A stretch of DNA of 64,000 nt from Fremontodendron californicum (lineage: Eukaryota; Streptophyta; Magnoliopsida; Malvales; Malvaceae), in assembly GCA_030761205.1 (NCBI GenBank), contig JAULJL010000028.1, positions 10,212,001 to 10,276,000 of the forward strand, written 5' to 3'. Shown here piece by piece: positions 44,745-55,189 of this stretch (position 1 is its first letter; every line of letters begins with the position of its first letter). Below the pieces are notes generated by a model. The model worked only from the letters and a program-made list of their open reading frames with translations. It had not been told where the DNA came from and did not search any database. The position numbers and the translations under genes are program-made.

Positions 44745-45990
44745 TATCAAACTATTGGGCTATACCAAAGAAGAGTCTCGTTTCTTCGTTCAACGACACC
44801 ATTTTGTTGTGATGTACCTGGAGTTGTCAACTAAGAAACAATCACATTCCCAACAAAAGAATCCTTGTCTCAAGAGATATTCATCATCTCGATCTGATAA
44901 AGTTTCTTTATGTTTAAATCTAATAATCTTTTCGACTCAACCTTAAATTCTTTGAATTTCTCAAAGGCCTTAGATTTATGACGCATTAGATAAACATAAT
45001 CATACCTTGAGTAATCATCGGTGAATGTGATGAAGTACTCAAACCCATACTAGGCATGTAGTTTCGTTGGCCCACATACATCTATATGTACTAATCCAAA
45101 AGTACAATGGCATGTTCTCTTTTGACTAAAAATGACCTCTTTGCTATCTTTCCTTCTAAATAGGATTCACAAGTTGGTAATTACTCAAAATCTACAGGGT
45201 CCAGAAGCCCATATTTGATCATTAATTGTATCATGTTAGGGTTGATATGACCCAAAAGTAAATGGCATAGGCATGTTTAGTTAGATGATTTTTTTTTGTC
45301 TTTTAGATTGATGCACTTGCTCATTGTCAAATTCTTTGTCATGCATAGTATGGATCTTAGGATTTAATTGATACAAACCATCCATAACAAATAATACATT
45401 TATTTAAAATAATAGAAATTGGGAAATTAAAATTAACATTATATCCTTTTTAAAATAACCAACCAACAGAAATTAAATTTCTCTTAAGTTTAGAAACATA
45501 AAGATAGTTTTTCAAATTTAAAGTTCTTTTATCAAAAAATAAAGGAACAGGTCCAATTCTCATCATTGACACAAACTGGCCCATTTCCAACTTCAAATTC
45601 ACACTGCCCTCATTTATTTTCCTGGTTTGTTGAAACAAAAAAGTGAGTGCATATATGATTTGTTACACTAGAATTTACAATTCAAGTATCAATAGAATTT
45701 TGAACAAAACATGCCTCTATATAAAAAATATTACCCATACCTGAGTTTTTTAATCTTAGGGTAGTCTTTCTTCCAATGGCTCATCTCACCACACTTGAAG
45801 CACTTGCCTTTTGGCTTGCCGTTATTTTTGGTGCTAGGTTGAGGATTTTTCCCTACTTGACTCTTTTTTTTTTTGTTTTGAGACTTGTCGTTCGGCTTCC
45901 CTTTTGAAGAAGAACGCTCAGTTAAATGCAGGTTTTCTTTAATCTTCTCAGCAATGGCAAAACTCATTATACCTGTAAAAACAAAAACAA
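44745..45990 (-). pseudogene. Ty1/Copia polyprotein remnant
   Basis: Read on the minus strand in element order, the fragments are: a CCHC zinc knuckle, CFKCGEMSHWKKDYP (near 45757-45800; the last Cys is Tyr); the end of the protease region, LYVSKLKRNLISVGWLF (45450-45505); a GAG-pre-integrase piece (HINPNMIQLMIKYGLLDPVD) near 45200-45260; and an integrase core, YFITFTDDYSRYDYVYLMRH and later TSQQNGVVERRNETLL, down to 44755. There are several stops and frameshifts. Reverse transcriptase and both LTRs are missing, so it is a truncated relic. Confidence 0.85.
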
Positions 45991-45999
45991 TCAAGATGA

Positions 46000-47519
46000 G
46001 ACCTCATCAAAGCCCCAAATAACAAAAACAAGCAAAGTATATCAGCTCGCCAATATCTCAAGAACAACTCTGCTGCGGTAGAACTACCACTCTCTGTATC
46101 AGAGCTAATGGAGCTCTCCACACCTAACATCGATTCATCACCATCATCATCATTTATAACAATAACTTTGATTTCTGGGTCAGCAACTTCTGGACCACCA
46201 CCAGCCTCGCTCTCACGTGAACTCGGGGAAGATGGCATTTCTATCCTAGCAGGAGTAATGGCTAGGCTACCAGATCAGGAACCCAAGGCACAAGGGCAAG
46301 CATATGGCCAGACACTCCTAAGCCATTACCTTCATCAACATTGCCTCCTTTTGATCCAATGTCGGCAACAATGGGAACATTGCTCACCTCAACTCTTAGA
46401 GTCGTGCTCGCCTCTTCTTGTGAAATAGCACCTTCCTCACCTTGAGGAGGAGTACCTGTCTCAACCGGAGGAGTAGCTCCTGTGTCATCCTAGCGAGTGG
46501 CGCTCGCCTTTTTACCCTTTTTGATGGGCTGAAGATGACCCATCAAGATCTTCGCCATGTCGTCCTCACCATTCTCAGGCCAAACCTCACCTTCTTGCGA
46601 AGCTGCAAGATTGACAAATTTGGTCGCCACTCTGTTGGGATTGATGTTCTCCAACAGTATTTGTAAATAAGGGTGTCCAACACGGTATCCTCCCAATTGA
46701 TTGTATTACCCATATAATACTTAAACTGCTCATTCTCCAAGTCGTCCATCTCCACAAGCTTTTTTTTCTCATCCTTTGGGGGTGTACATCACTCCTTTTG
46801 AAGGCTACTCCTTCTCCAACTTCAGCTCGATGACTTCGACCTGGTGATCTGGTTATTGCTGGGAGCCTTCTCCACAACCACCTTATGGCGAGCACTTAAA
46901 TAACTGTAACTATTTTTTTTCAGCTTCAACTGGTACAAATTGAGAAACGAGGCGTACAGGGGAACCTGAACTCTCTTATGGCAGTCAATAAAATAGGCCA
47001 CCTTGACGGGCCAAGACAAACCCGTTAGTTGAGCAGTAGTGACCCCGTACCCTTCGAGGCAAGTGACGAAGAAAGGATTCAAGGGTAGGTGGAAGCCACC
47101 TTTGAACATATGCTCAAAGAATATTACGTTCTTCCCACTATTCTCAATCTGGCTAGGACGCTGACCTTTTGCGGGGACATAGAACTCGTAACGGTAGTTA
47201 GGAAGATAGATACCACGAGTTAACAGCAGCGAACTAATCTCGTGGTCGAGCACGGTACAGGGAAAATTATCATTCCACTCCACGCCATCGTCATCAGCAG
47301 TTGTTCCTCTCCCTTCAGGAGACGGTTAATCTACCTCTGCAGCACCACTAACAACAACCCCACCACCACCACTCGGCGCAGCACCACCAACAGCCACCCG
47401 GGCCCCCTCCTCGATTTCCCGATCTAGGTCTCCAAGAACTTCGTCAATTTCCTTAGCACCACCATCCTAGATACCTCCCTCCATCCCCTCCAACGCCTCA
47501 AAACCGTCGCTATCCGTCA
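46000..47519 (-). pseudogene. Gypsy-type element gag-like frame (Transposase_28 kind), broken
   Basis: The frame starts at an ATG at 47519 (MTDSDGFEALEGMEGGI) and is broken by TAG and TAA stops within 190 bp. It then runs open at 47283-46822 with GVTTAQLTGLSWPVKVAYFI and the GGFHLPLNPFFVTCLEGYG block. The latter recalls the plant family annotated as putative gypsy-type transposon (Transposase_28). Further frames to 46000 (acidic IVINDDDGDESMLGVESSIS) are shifted. The region is richer in G and C than its neighbours. It ends against the Copia remnant without a second LTR. Confidence 0.65.
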
Positions 47520-47995
47520 TGAGTGTCTTATAAAACCTTGGCATCCGCCACCGAACCACCACAAACAAACACGAAAATCAAAGAAAAAAAATAAAACGAC
47601 ACCGAAAATACCTAGACAGCTTTGCAATGATCTCGTCGGAGTACAACACCAGCAAATTGGAGCACAAAACACGTCAAAAGTCAAATCGGCAGCACCTCGA
47701 CAGCAAAATCAAAACAAGCAGACCCAGACCCTTCCCAAGCACCCCTATTTTTAGCATAAGGGCTGACGAAAATGCACTATGCCAGCTGCGCGTCACGTCA
47801 GTGGATGACCAACACGTGGCCTTTTCTCAAACGGCACGCCCAAAAATTAAAGGCGTCATTAGGAAACGGCTACATCAAACGTCGCGTTGTACTAACCAAA
47901 GGACATAATGGAAGCTCGCCATATACGCCCTCGCTAGAAATTGAAGCTTTCATTAAAGGACAACTGATACATATCTCCTCGCCACCATAAATTTG

Positions 47996-48543
47996 TGTTG
48001 AGGTGGTGCTCCTGGTGGTCTGAGGTCTTGCGAAAAAGAAAGAGAGTCAGAGGGCGTCGGAGGCTAAGCTCCGAGGCATGCTCTGATGCCTAAGTCAGTG
48101 TTTGGAGGAGATGGTCCGGGAAGGGGAGAGGAGAAGAGATAGTGATTACCTTTGGGCAGTCCCCGAGAAGGCTCTTTATACCCGTTTGGGCGACCTGCCC
48201 AGCTCCATATGTCCGACTTCGGTTGGACATCGAGAGCAAGCGATCTGGGAGGCCTCGCCAAGAAGACGGTTGCATTTAATGCCCATCGAGGAGGGACTGC
48301 AGCATTCAATGCCCGTCGATGAGGGACTGCAGCATTTAATGCCTTGCACTGCCCAGGTGGGTGCCGAGGTGACCAATGATGTGATCGTCAGGGGAGAGAA
48401 AAGCGTCCACGTGTCCTGGGGCTTTGGCACTAATGGTTCTTTGAGCTCGCCGGGTTGGTTCTTGGCCTTGGACCAGCTTGCGGGCTTGTTTGGTCTCTCC
48501 TGGGCTTTAGCTAAATGGTCTGGCAGGCCCGCCAGGCTCAACA
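47996..48543 (-). repeat. Single LTR of the gypsy-type element
   Basis: The 548-bp stretch starts TGTTGAGG and ends CTCAACA on the plus strand, so it has TG..CA ends and a short inverted repeat. It is GC-rich, contains no gene and has a short internal repeat (GACTGCAGCATTYAATGCC twice at 48294-48343). On the minus strand the broken gag-like frame lies about 475 bp after it, as expected for an upstream LTR with leader. The partner LTR is not in the window. Confidence 0.6.
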
Positions 48544-48549
48544 ATACCT

Positions 48550-49237
48550 AAATTTATTTGTCTCAATCACATTTTTTTAAAAACTAAGATTAAGGAAATA
48601 TGTAATTAAAATTTTATTTGATTGATATTTTTATTATTTGAGGTTTTTTTTTTTTTTAAATAATAGAAAGAAAACAATAATGTGGTATTAAAAAAACCAT
48701 CCAATTTCATATTGACCGGATGTTTTGTGGCTACATCGTAGATAGGAAAGTTCAAACTTGAAATATCAAAAACCCTCACGAATCACATGCCTCAGAGCCA
48801 GACCCTACATTATGTTGTATTTTGTCGCTAAACGAAACAATAATTTAGCTTCAAATTGGTCATGGCTAGCTGCATGCATGTATCATGCATATATAATATT
48901 TATTGTGGTAGATATCAAAGGTTGGCGAAGGCTGACACGCTTCTCTGGACCACTTTGATGTTGAAAGAAGCGACACCTGGAAATCGACAGCAAACCCTTT
49001 GATTTGAGCCATTGGAAAATATGAAATTGAAATTTCACGACCTTTGCGTACGTTAGCTAGACGAAAATGAAGAGTAGTTGACGATTCATCTATATTCGAC
49101 GTGTCATGTTTAATAAATATATTATTTTGTATTTATTAAATGTTTATATTTTTATCGTATTTAAAATTATCAGATTTATAAAAATACAAGAGCGATGGAC
49201 TTTAAATTTTAATTAGAGCTTTATAATGAATTATATA
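48550..49237. other. Intergenic DNA, nothing recognised
   Basis: A T run lies at 48641-48656. The short frame at 48758-48958 has no family match. I see no repeat or regulatory element I can support. Confidence 0.5.
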
Positions 49238-49632
49238 GGTCTCGTTTAGCATTACTTTTGGCATAGTTTTTGAGGTCAAAAGCTGCTTTTCACCACAAAC
49301 GCAATACTAAATAAATAGATAAAAAAAATTGACTTCTGCTGTTGAAACCATGGTTTGAAAAGCCAAACCAAAAAGCCAAAAAATATAATTTTTGAGCTTT
49401 AAAAGCTGACTTTTGGATAAAATAACTTTATTAACCTCACATCTCTACACTTTTATTATTTTAAATATATCTTTTTTTGACATTTCAATTTCCTACAATA
49501 CTTTTTCACAACAATGCTAAACATTTAAAAGTTTTTAAACCACACTTTTTCACCATACTTTATAAACACATTTTTTTCAACTCAAGCTTTTTATAATCCA
49601 AGCTTTTTTTAACAGCAATGCTAAACTAGCCC
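49238..49632. mobile_element. MITE pair member 1 (GGKCTYGTTTAGCATT ends)
   Basis: The left end is GGTCTCGTTTAGCATTAC and the inverted right end is GGGCTAGTTTAGCATTGC. ATA flanks both sides. Inside are AAAAGCCAAACCAAAAAGCC and AAAAGCTGACTTTTGGAT. The same element occurs in reverse at 51041-51414. The superfamily is unclear. Confidence 0.65.
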
Positions 49633-49639
49633 ATAGTCA

Positions 49640-50285
49640 GGTGATGGAAAATGATATAGAAATGATATAGTTTTTAATAAAAAAAATATTGGATACTAAC
49701 AAAATTATTAATTTTATGAAATTAAGACTTGCTATGTGGTTTAAAGCTAGGTGGCCTAATGTTCATGTTTTAGTTGAGGACATATTTTTTGGGTAAATTT
49801 TTCAATACAATAATTATTAAATGATATAATGAGTAAGAATTATTTGAAAAAGAGAAATGAAAAATATAAAATTGTTAGGAAGAAAATTGTAAAAACAAAA
49901 TTACCTTTGGTAAAAAAAAACTTCTTCTCTCTTTTCCTCTTATTTTTTAATTTATTTTTGTAATTAAAAAATAAATTTTTAATTTTAAAACATAATTTTT
50001 TATTTACTTTTTTTAATTAAAAAATTAAAAAAATAATAAATAATACAAATAATATTTTTAAAAATAAATTTTTTTAAAATTTTAAAAAATAAAATTTTAT
50101 TTTATTTTTAATTAAATTTTTTAAAAAAATAATAAATTTTTAATGGAAGGAGAAAGGAAAAAGAAATTTTTTCATTAAGGACAATTTTGTCTTTACAATA
50201 TCCTTCTTAACAATTTCTAACTTTTCATTTTTTTTTAAAATAACTTTTAATTAGACCATCTAACAATTATTCAATTATTGAAGAC
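49640..50285. other. AT-rich low-complexity DNA
   Basis: Runs of A/T dominate (49970-50140 is nearly all A and T). There is no gene and no clear repeat. Confidence 0.55.
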
Positions 50286-50560
50286 ATGTTTTTCATTTTT
50301 TTTTTTTTGTTGTAAAGCGATATCTCCTCCGAAGCTGAAAAGTATAAAAAAAGCGTGATGTTGAGTGAATTCTGTGTCCTCCGAGTGTTGTAAGAAATTC
50401 AATGTCGATGGTTTTGTGTACGAGGCAATCATGCATGGTTTTGCGGGAGTGTTAAGAGATGAGTATGGGTTTCTAAAGCGGATTTTCTCCAAATCTATTG
50501 GTGTGACTGACCATGTCCTTGCTGAATTAATGACGATAAAAAAATGTTTTCTATCATTTT

Positions 50561-50966
50561 CGATTTAAGTACCCATATAATCTTTTATAATCTTTGTATT
50601 ATAGTAAAAAAAAAATTTAATTCTTATATTATAAAAGTGAATAATTTAATCCCTATATAATTGAAATAAGTGCAAATAAGTAAAATTGATAACAATGTTA
50701 ATGAAAAATAATTAAAATGCTGATGTGAACTCGTAAAATATAACAGAATTAATGACTTGAAATATAATATGACTTGAAATATATCTAAATCTTTTAGATT
50801 TTACGAGTTCACGTCAGCATTTTAACGGTTTTTCATTAAAATCGTTATCAGTTTTACTTATTTGCACCTATTTCAATTGTACAGGGACTAAATTACTCAC
50901 TTTTACAGTACAAGAACTAATTTACTCTTTTCACTACAGTACAGAGACTATGTGGGTACTTAAACC
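50561..50966. mobile_element. Foldback element inserted in the RNase H fragment
   Basis: Arms of about 185 bases are inverted repeats: TTTAAGTACCCATATAATC at the left matches TGTGGGTACTTAAA at the right, and ATGCTGATGTGAACTCGTAA matches TTACGAGTTCACGTCAGCAT. It is flanked by the exact 8-mer ATCATTTT (50553-50560 and 50967-50974). The same family lies at 14930-15436 (GGGACTAAATTA and CTGACGTG segments). An 8-bp duplication points to hAT-type or an uncommon Mutator-type insertion. Confidence 0.8.
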
Positions 50967-51040
50967 ATCATTTTTGCAGCCTCAAAGTGGTCCAACTCTC
51001 GTAGATTAATGATCGAAAGCGATTGTCGTAACACGATTAA

Positions 51041-51414
51041 GGGTTACTTTAGCATTGCTGTTGAAAAAAATTTAAGTTGAAAAAAGTGTATTTAAAAAGT
51101 GTGATAAAAATGTGGTTTAAAAACTTTTAAGTGTTTAGCATTGTTACGAAAAAATATTGTAGAAAATTGAAATGTCAAAACAAGATATGTTTAAAATAAT
51201 AAGAGTGTAGAAATGTAAGGATAATAAAATCATTTTATCCAAAAGTCAGCTTTTAAAGTCTAAAAGCTATATTTTTTGCCTTTTTGGTTTGGTTTTTCAA
51301 ACCATTGTTTTAACAGCAAAAGTCAATTTTTTTTTTATCTATTTAGCATTACGTTTGCGATGAAAAATAACTTTAACCTCAAAAACTGTGTCAAAAATAA
51401 TACTAAACAAGACC
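51041..51414. mobile_element. MITE pair member 2, inverted
   Basis: It is the reverse complement of the MITE at 49238-49632: GGGTTACTTTAGCATTGCTG at the left and, inverted, GGTCTTGTTTAGTATTA at the right. Shared inner text includes CATTTTATCCAAAAGTCAGC. It interrupts the tail of the LINE fragment. Confidence 0.65.
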
Positions 51415-51620
51415 AAACTCAAATTGTGCTGCGGACGGGCTTTTGCTAAGTCGGGTGTGAAACTGTGAATAGAACAACTAATCTAATTTCTTTGTATCAG
51501 TAATCGGTGATGGTTGTTGCTTTGCGGAATTTTTGTTTGGGTTTTTGTATATTGTAATCCATATGTATGATTAACTTTTATTCTGCTTAATAAATTCGAG
51601 TTTTCAAAAAATATATATAG

Positions 51621-52220
51621 TCTGGTGATGCACCCGAATAGTTTAATGATTACTGCATATTTTTTAATTAATGCATATTTTTTAATTAAAAAAGTGAATT
51701 TAAATCCTTCATCTTTCAAAAAAAAAAAATATATATATATATATATATCCTCATCATAATGAGAATAAAAAAGAAAAAATGATCGTTTAGTACTTCGATT
51801 TAGACCTGTTCAAAGGTTAAATAGTTTGTCCGACCTACTAGGTTCGATCTGTATTAGGTCGGGTTTGGATAGAATTTTTAGTGATTCGAGTCGCCCCGAT
51901 TCATTATTTAAATAATAAAAAATAATTTTTATTTAAATTTAATTATATATATTAATATAAAAATAATTTTTAAAATTTTTATTATTATTTTAACAGTAAA
52001 ACAGATCAGCGGACCGACCTGAATTCATCCAGGCCGGGCCTGGAAATGCGACAATAATAGCTAATAATATATAGTAGTTTCTAGTCTCTCTTATCAACGA
52101 TCTTTGTCACTAATATTCCTAGACCAATATACCAAATATAAATGTTATTAGAGTGTTCGTTCTTTGTAGAAAATATATATCTATGGGGAGATAAGATGGG
52201 AAGGAAAACGTGTATGTTCT

Positions 52221-52230
<10 letters not shown>
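51621..52230. repeat. Dispersed repeat family, copy 5, and (TA)n tracts
   Basis: The stretch 51795-52060 has GACCTGTTCAAAGGTTAAAT, TAGGTCGGGTTTGGATAG, an AT core, and CGGACCGACCTGAATTCATC. It matches the copies near 16780 and 17790. (TA)n runs lie at 51730-51748 and 52226-52276. Confidence 0.45.
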
Positions 52231-52277
<47 letters not shown>

Positions 52278-52281
<4 letters not shown>

Positions 52282-52626
52282 GAGGGATCCACTTACATTA
52301 GTGTAAAATTAAATTAGTTTTACATACTTTCATAAATTTTTATACGATTTATATTTTTTTTAATCCGACCGTCGTATTTCATGTTCTGTTCACGTAGATC
52401 ATACACGTCGAGCTTCGAGTAAATTTAAAATGTCTAACTATTTGTTCGATGTAAAAAACTTTCAACCGTTAAATATATATTGAAAAATACAGTATTCTCG
52501 ACCAATATGATAGAGATATTGGATCGATTCAATACTTTACGTAAACGACGAGTACGATTATATTGTTAAAAGTTACGAAAGTGTGTAAAATTATATTAAC
52601 TTTACACTACTATAAGTGGATCCGTC

Positions 52627-52630
<4 letters not shown>
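52278..52630. mobile_element. MITE nested in a (TA)n microsatellite
   Basis: The left end AAAGGAGGGATCCACTTAC and the inverted right end AAAGGACGGATCCACTTAT are a good terminal inverted repeat that continues into AGTGTAAAATTAA/AGTGTAAAGTTAA. (TA)n tracts lie on both sides (about 50 and 34 bases), so a TA target duplication is possible but cannot be proven. A related, split copy lies at 18774-20345. Confidence 0.65.
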
Positions 52631-52659
<29 letters not shown>

Positions 52660-52666
<7 letters not shown>

Positions 52667-53081
52667 CCATCGCCTCTTTAGGATTTACCAAACATTCACA
52701 TGATCCATGTGTCTATAATTGGTTTAGTCTGTGCTTAAACCTGTTCAAAAGTTGGTTATTCATCCGGTTCGACAGGGCCGATTCGAATTACTATATTTTG
52801 TGAACAGTGAAATAGGTTTCGAATTTACCAAGGTCTGGCCCGACTCAGATTTGAGTAAAAAAAAAAAAACTTTTGGGCCGCAACCCATGGACAAATCTAT
52901 CCATGCTCTCATCCATCATTTTTTTTTATCTAATAATATCGAATTAAAAAATACAGTGATAAATTTTAATAAATTTGAAAATATAATAATAAAGTTATAA
53001 AGTGTGATAACAAAATTCAATATTCATTGAGTGACAAAATTAATTTTTATCCTGAATATTTTTTAATCAAAAAGTGTTGAA
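52660..53081. other. Intergenic; dispersed repeat copy 6
   Basis: The stretch 52730-52880 has CCTGTTCAAAAGTTGGTTAT and GGCCGATTCGAATTACTATA, like the other copies of this family. No gene is seen before the MULE. Confidence 0.4.
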
Positions 53082-53090
53082 TATATAGAA

Positions 53091-53300
53091 GGCATAATGA
53101 CAAATTTAGCCCTCGAACTATACCCGTGGAGTCATTTCGGTCCCTAACCTTTTATTTGTGTCAATATGACCTTCGATCTTCTATTTTGTGTCAAAAACAC
53201 CAGATTGTAACGAAATCTATCTCAGTGCCATTAAATGACTAATGGACCATCAGCAAAAGGGTTTTTTTTATGACATGACATTTTTTATTCCATGTCATTT
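53091..53300 (+). repeat. Left terminal inverted repeat of the MULE
   Basis: It aligns by eye with the inverted right end through CAAAAACACCAGATTGTAAC, ATCTCAGTGCCATTAAATGA and a poorer stretch to ATGACATGACATTTTTTATT. Similarity is about 80-90 percent. Confidence 0.85.
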
Positions 53301-53367
53301 TTTTAATGTCAACATTTTTTAAAAAGCCAAAAATTAGATAAAGAAAAAAGTAAATCCCAAATGTACC

Positions 53368-53575
53368 CGATACTTTCTTCACTCCGAAAATCAAATCCCT
53401 AAATCTCAAATCCTTACCCGATACTTTCTTCCCTCTGAAAACCAAATTCCTAAATCTCAAATCCTTACCCAGTCCTTTCTTCCCTCTGAAAACCAAATCC
53501 CTAAATCTCAAATCCTTACCCGATCCTTTCTTCCCTCTGCCCGAGCCAAATCCCTAAATCCGAGATCTTTACCCG
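53368..53575. repeat. About 59-bp tandem repeat in the MULE, before the GRF gene
   Basis: Four units of the kind CTGAAAACCAAATCCCTAAA, TCTCAAATCCTTACCCGATA, CTTTCTTCC follow each other, the last less exact. They lie between the TIR and the first exon of the GRF-zinc-finger gene, where its promoter or leader should be. Confidence 0.75.
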
Positions 53576-53670
53576 CTCGATTAAAAGAGAAAAATCGAAA
53601 TAAGAAAACAAGATTTTGTAATTTGGATTCGAAATCCTAAAACCCGAATTAACACCGACCAAGAAAAAGT

Positions 53671-54609
53671 ATGGAAAATCGTCGTTGTTCGATCCTTGTA
53701 AGTTCGTCAAAAAGAGAGTACGTGTACGACGAGAAAGAAATATTTTTCTATTACAAGAAATTGGCACCAAGAGAAACATCGGGAGTGATTTAAATCCTGG
53801 TAGAAGATTTTATGGTTGTCAAGATTTCAAGGTATTTTTTTATGGCTTAATGTTATTTTGTTTAATTGAAATTATTTTAATTTTCCTAAAAAAATTTGGA
53901 ACGAAAAAATGGAGTTAGATTTTGTTTATGGCTTAATAAATTTTTGGAACAAAAAATGTTATTTTGTTTAATTGGTTGTTAGAATCAGTAACTCAAAAAT
54001 GCCTTTAATGGAATTTTTTTGGAATTCATAAGTTGCCTGAGCTATGAATGTTCACTGTTTTTCTTTGGTAATTTGGTTTAGGGTTACAAAATTTTAGTAA
54101 TTTTAGTAATTTGGTTGTTCACTGTTTCGATGGCCATTTTCTTCTTATTGTTTTGTTGGAATTTATAGGTAAGTGGATGTGGATTTTTCCATTGGTATGA
54201 TGCTCGTATGTGAAACCGAGCAAATGAGTTGCTACGAGATTTACGAGATAGTGAAAGAAATTTAGCAAAGGAGAATGCTACACTTAGAAGTCAGCTTTTC
54301 AATTCTACCAGGATTGATGCAAGTGTGTCAAGTTGTAAAAGTAACCATGGAATTGAAGATGACAGCATGCAGAGTAAAATTGAAGATGACACGTCAAATG
54401 GAGCTGTTGCTACTGAAGAAGAAAATATGATTGAGCAGCTGAGTAAGCTGAAAATTGAGATACAATGTATAAAAAATAAAAATAAGAAGCTGAAGCAAAA
54501 TGCATCTTCCAAAAACAAGGAAAAAGAAATGTATAAGATGTTGTTAATTTGGTCTTGGTGTTGTATTTTGTTTATTTTTATAGGATTGTATTTTGGTTCC
54601 AATGGATAA
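53671..54609 (+). pseudogene. GRF-type zinc-finger, coiled-coil protein with membrane tail (broken)
   Basis: The first exon (to 53831) ends with the GRF signature NPGRRFYGCQDFK. A GT-AG intron follows (53832-54168), and exon 2 resumes VSGCGFFHWYDARM, the second half of the zinc finger. After it come a coiled coil (RANELLRDLRDSERNLAKEN, and KLKIEIQCIKNKNKKLKQNA) and a C-terminal hydrophobic segment WSWCCILFIFIGLYFG ending at 54609. This is the layout of plant GRF-finger proteins of the At4g04775-like kind. It is broken by a TGA at 54211-54213 where the family usually has Cys. The start is unresolved because the ATG at 53671 is in another frame from the finger. The role in transposition is unknown. 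Confidence 0.72.
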
Positions 54610-54779
54610 GGTGTGTTGGCATTGCCTTAGTGTAAGAATAATTACATAAAGTAATGATCTTTTTTTTTGTTTTATGAAACAAATATGAATGGTAGAAAAT
54701 AAATACTTTGGATTGAAAAATATATTCCAGTGAGACAAAAGTGAACATGGATTTACAGCAGACATTCTGTCCAGACATT

Positions 54780-54985
54780 TACAAAATAGTGACTGCAGAA
54801 CAATTTACATTTACAGAATATTGACTGCAGAACAATTTTCTATATCAACTAATATCTTCCAACATGCGAAAAGACCAAAAAGTTACTTCAGCAAAAAACA
54901 ATGTCTGGATTTTCCTACAACAAAGTTAGACAACATGTGAAAAGGCCAAAAAGTTACTTCTGCAAAAAAATAATGTCTACATTTT
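54780..54985. repeat. Short direct repeat at the convergent gene ends
   Basis: The phrase AGGCCAAAAAGTTACTTCTG with CAAAAAAATAATGTCTACAT matches AGACCAAAAAGTTACTTCAG with CAAAAAACAATGTCTGGATT, about 75 bases apart. A smaller pair of ACTGCAGAACAATTT lies at 54791-54838. The region covers the 3' ends of both MULE genes. Confidence 0.6.
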
Positions 54986-55189
54986 CCTGCAACAAACTCA
55001 TTTTTCTTCTGCTTTTGCTTGTGAGTTACTGATTCTTGTGTACTAACAGGATCTTGAACAAGCTTCCTTTTCTTCCCTTGTGATGTTAAGTTGACTGAAG
55101 ACTCCCTTGCAGATATCGACAATACTCCATGTCCGGATGTCATGTGAATTTCTTTTGTCAAGCCAGACTGTAAGATTAAACATAATATT

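Larger units (their letters stand above)
50290..51620 (+). pseudogene. LINE-type RNase H domain fragment, interrupted twice
   Basis: The stretch 50365-50560 reads KKFNVDGFVYEAIMHGFAGV, LRDEYGFLKRIFSKSIGVTD and AELMTIKKCFLSF, the RNase H-like domain found at the end of plant LINE polyproteins (DG near the start, Glu in AEL). After a foldback insertion it resumes as FAASKWSNSRRLMIESDCRN (50974-51035), where ESD holds the next acidic residue. After a second MITE, text like GCGGACGGGCTTTTGCTAAG (ADGLAKSG with a shift) and a trailer to about 51600 follow. There is a 1-base shift at the foldback site, so it is dead. The reverse transcriptase part is absent. Confidence 0.75.

Noticed and set aside
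48102..48551. 149-aa and 122-aa open frames on opposite strands
   Set aside because: They lie within the single GC-rich LTR, where few stop codons occur by chance; no family match.
53239..53511. Minus-strand 90-aa frame with repeated RFRDLVFRGKK
   Set aside because: It is the translation of the 59-bp tandem repeat before the GRF gene; no family match.
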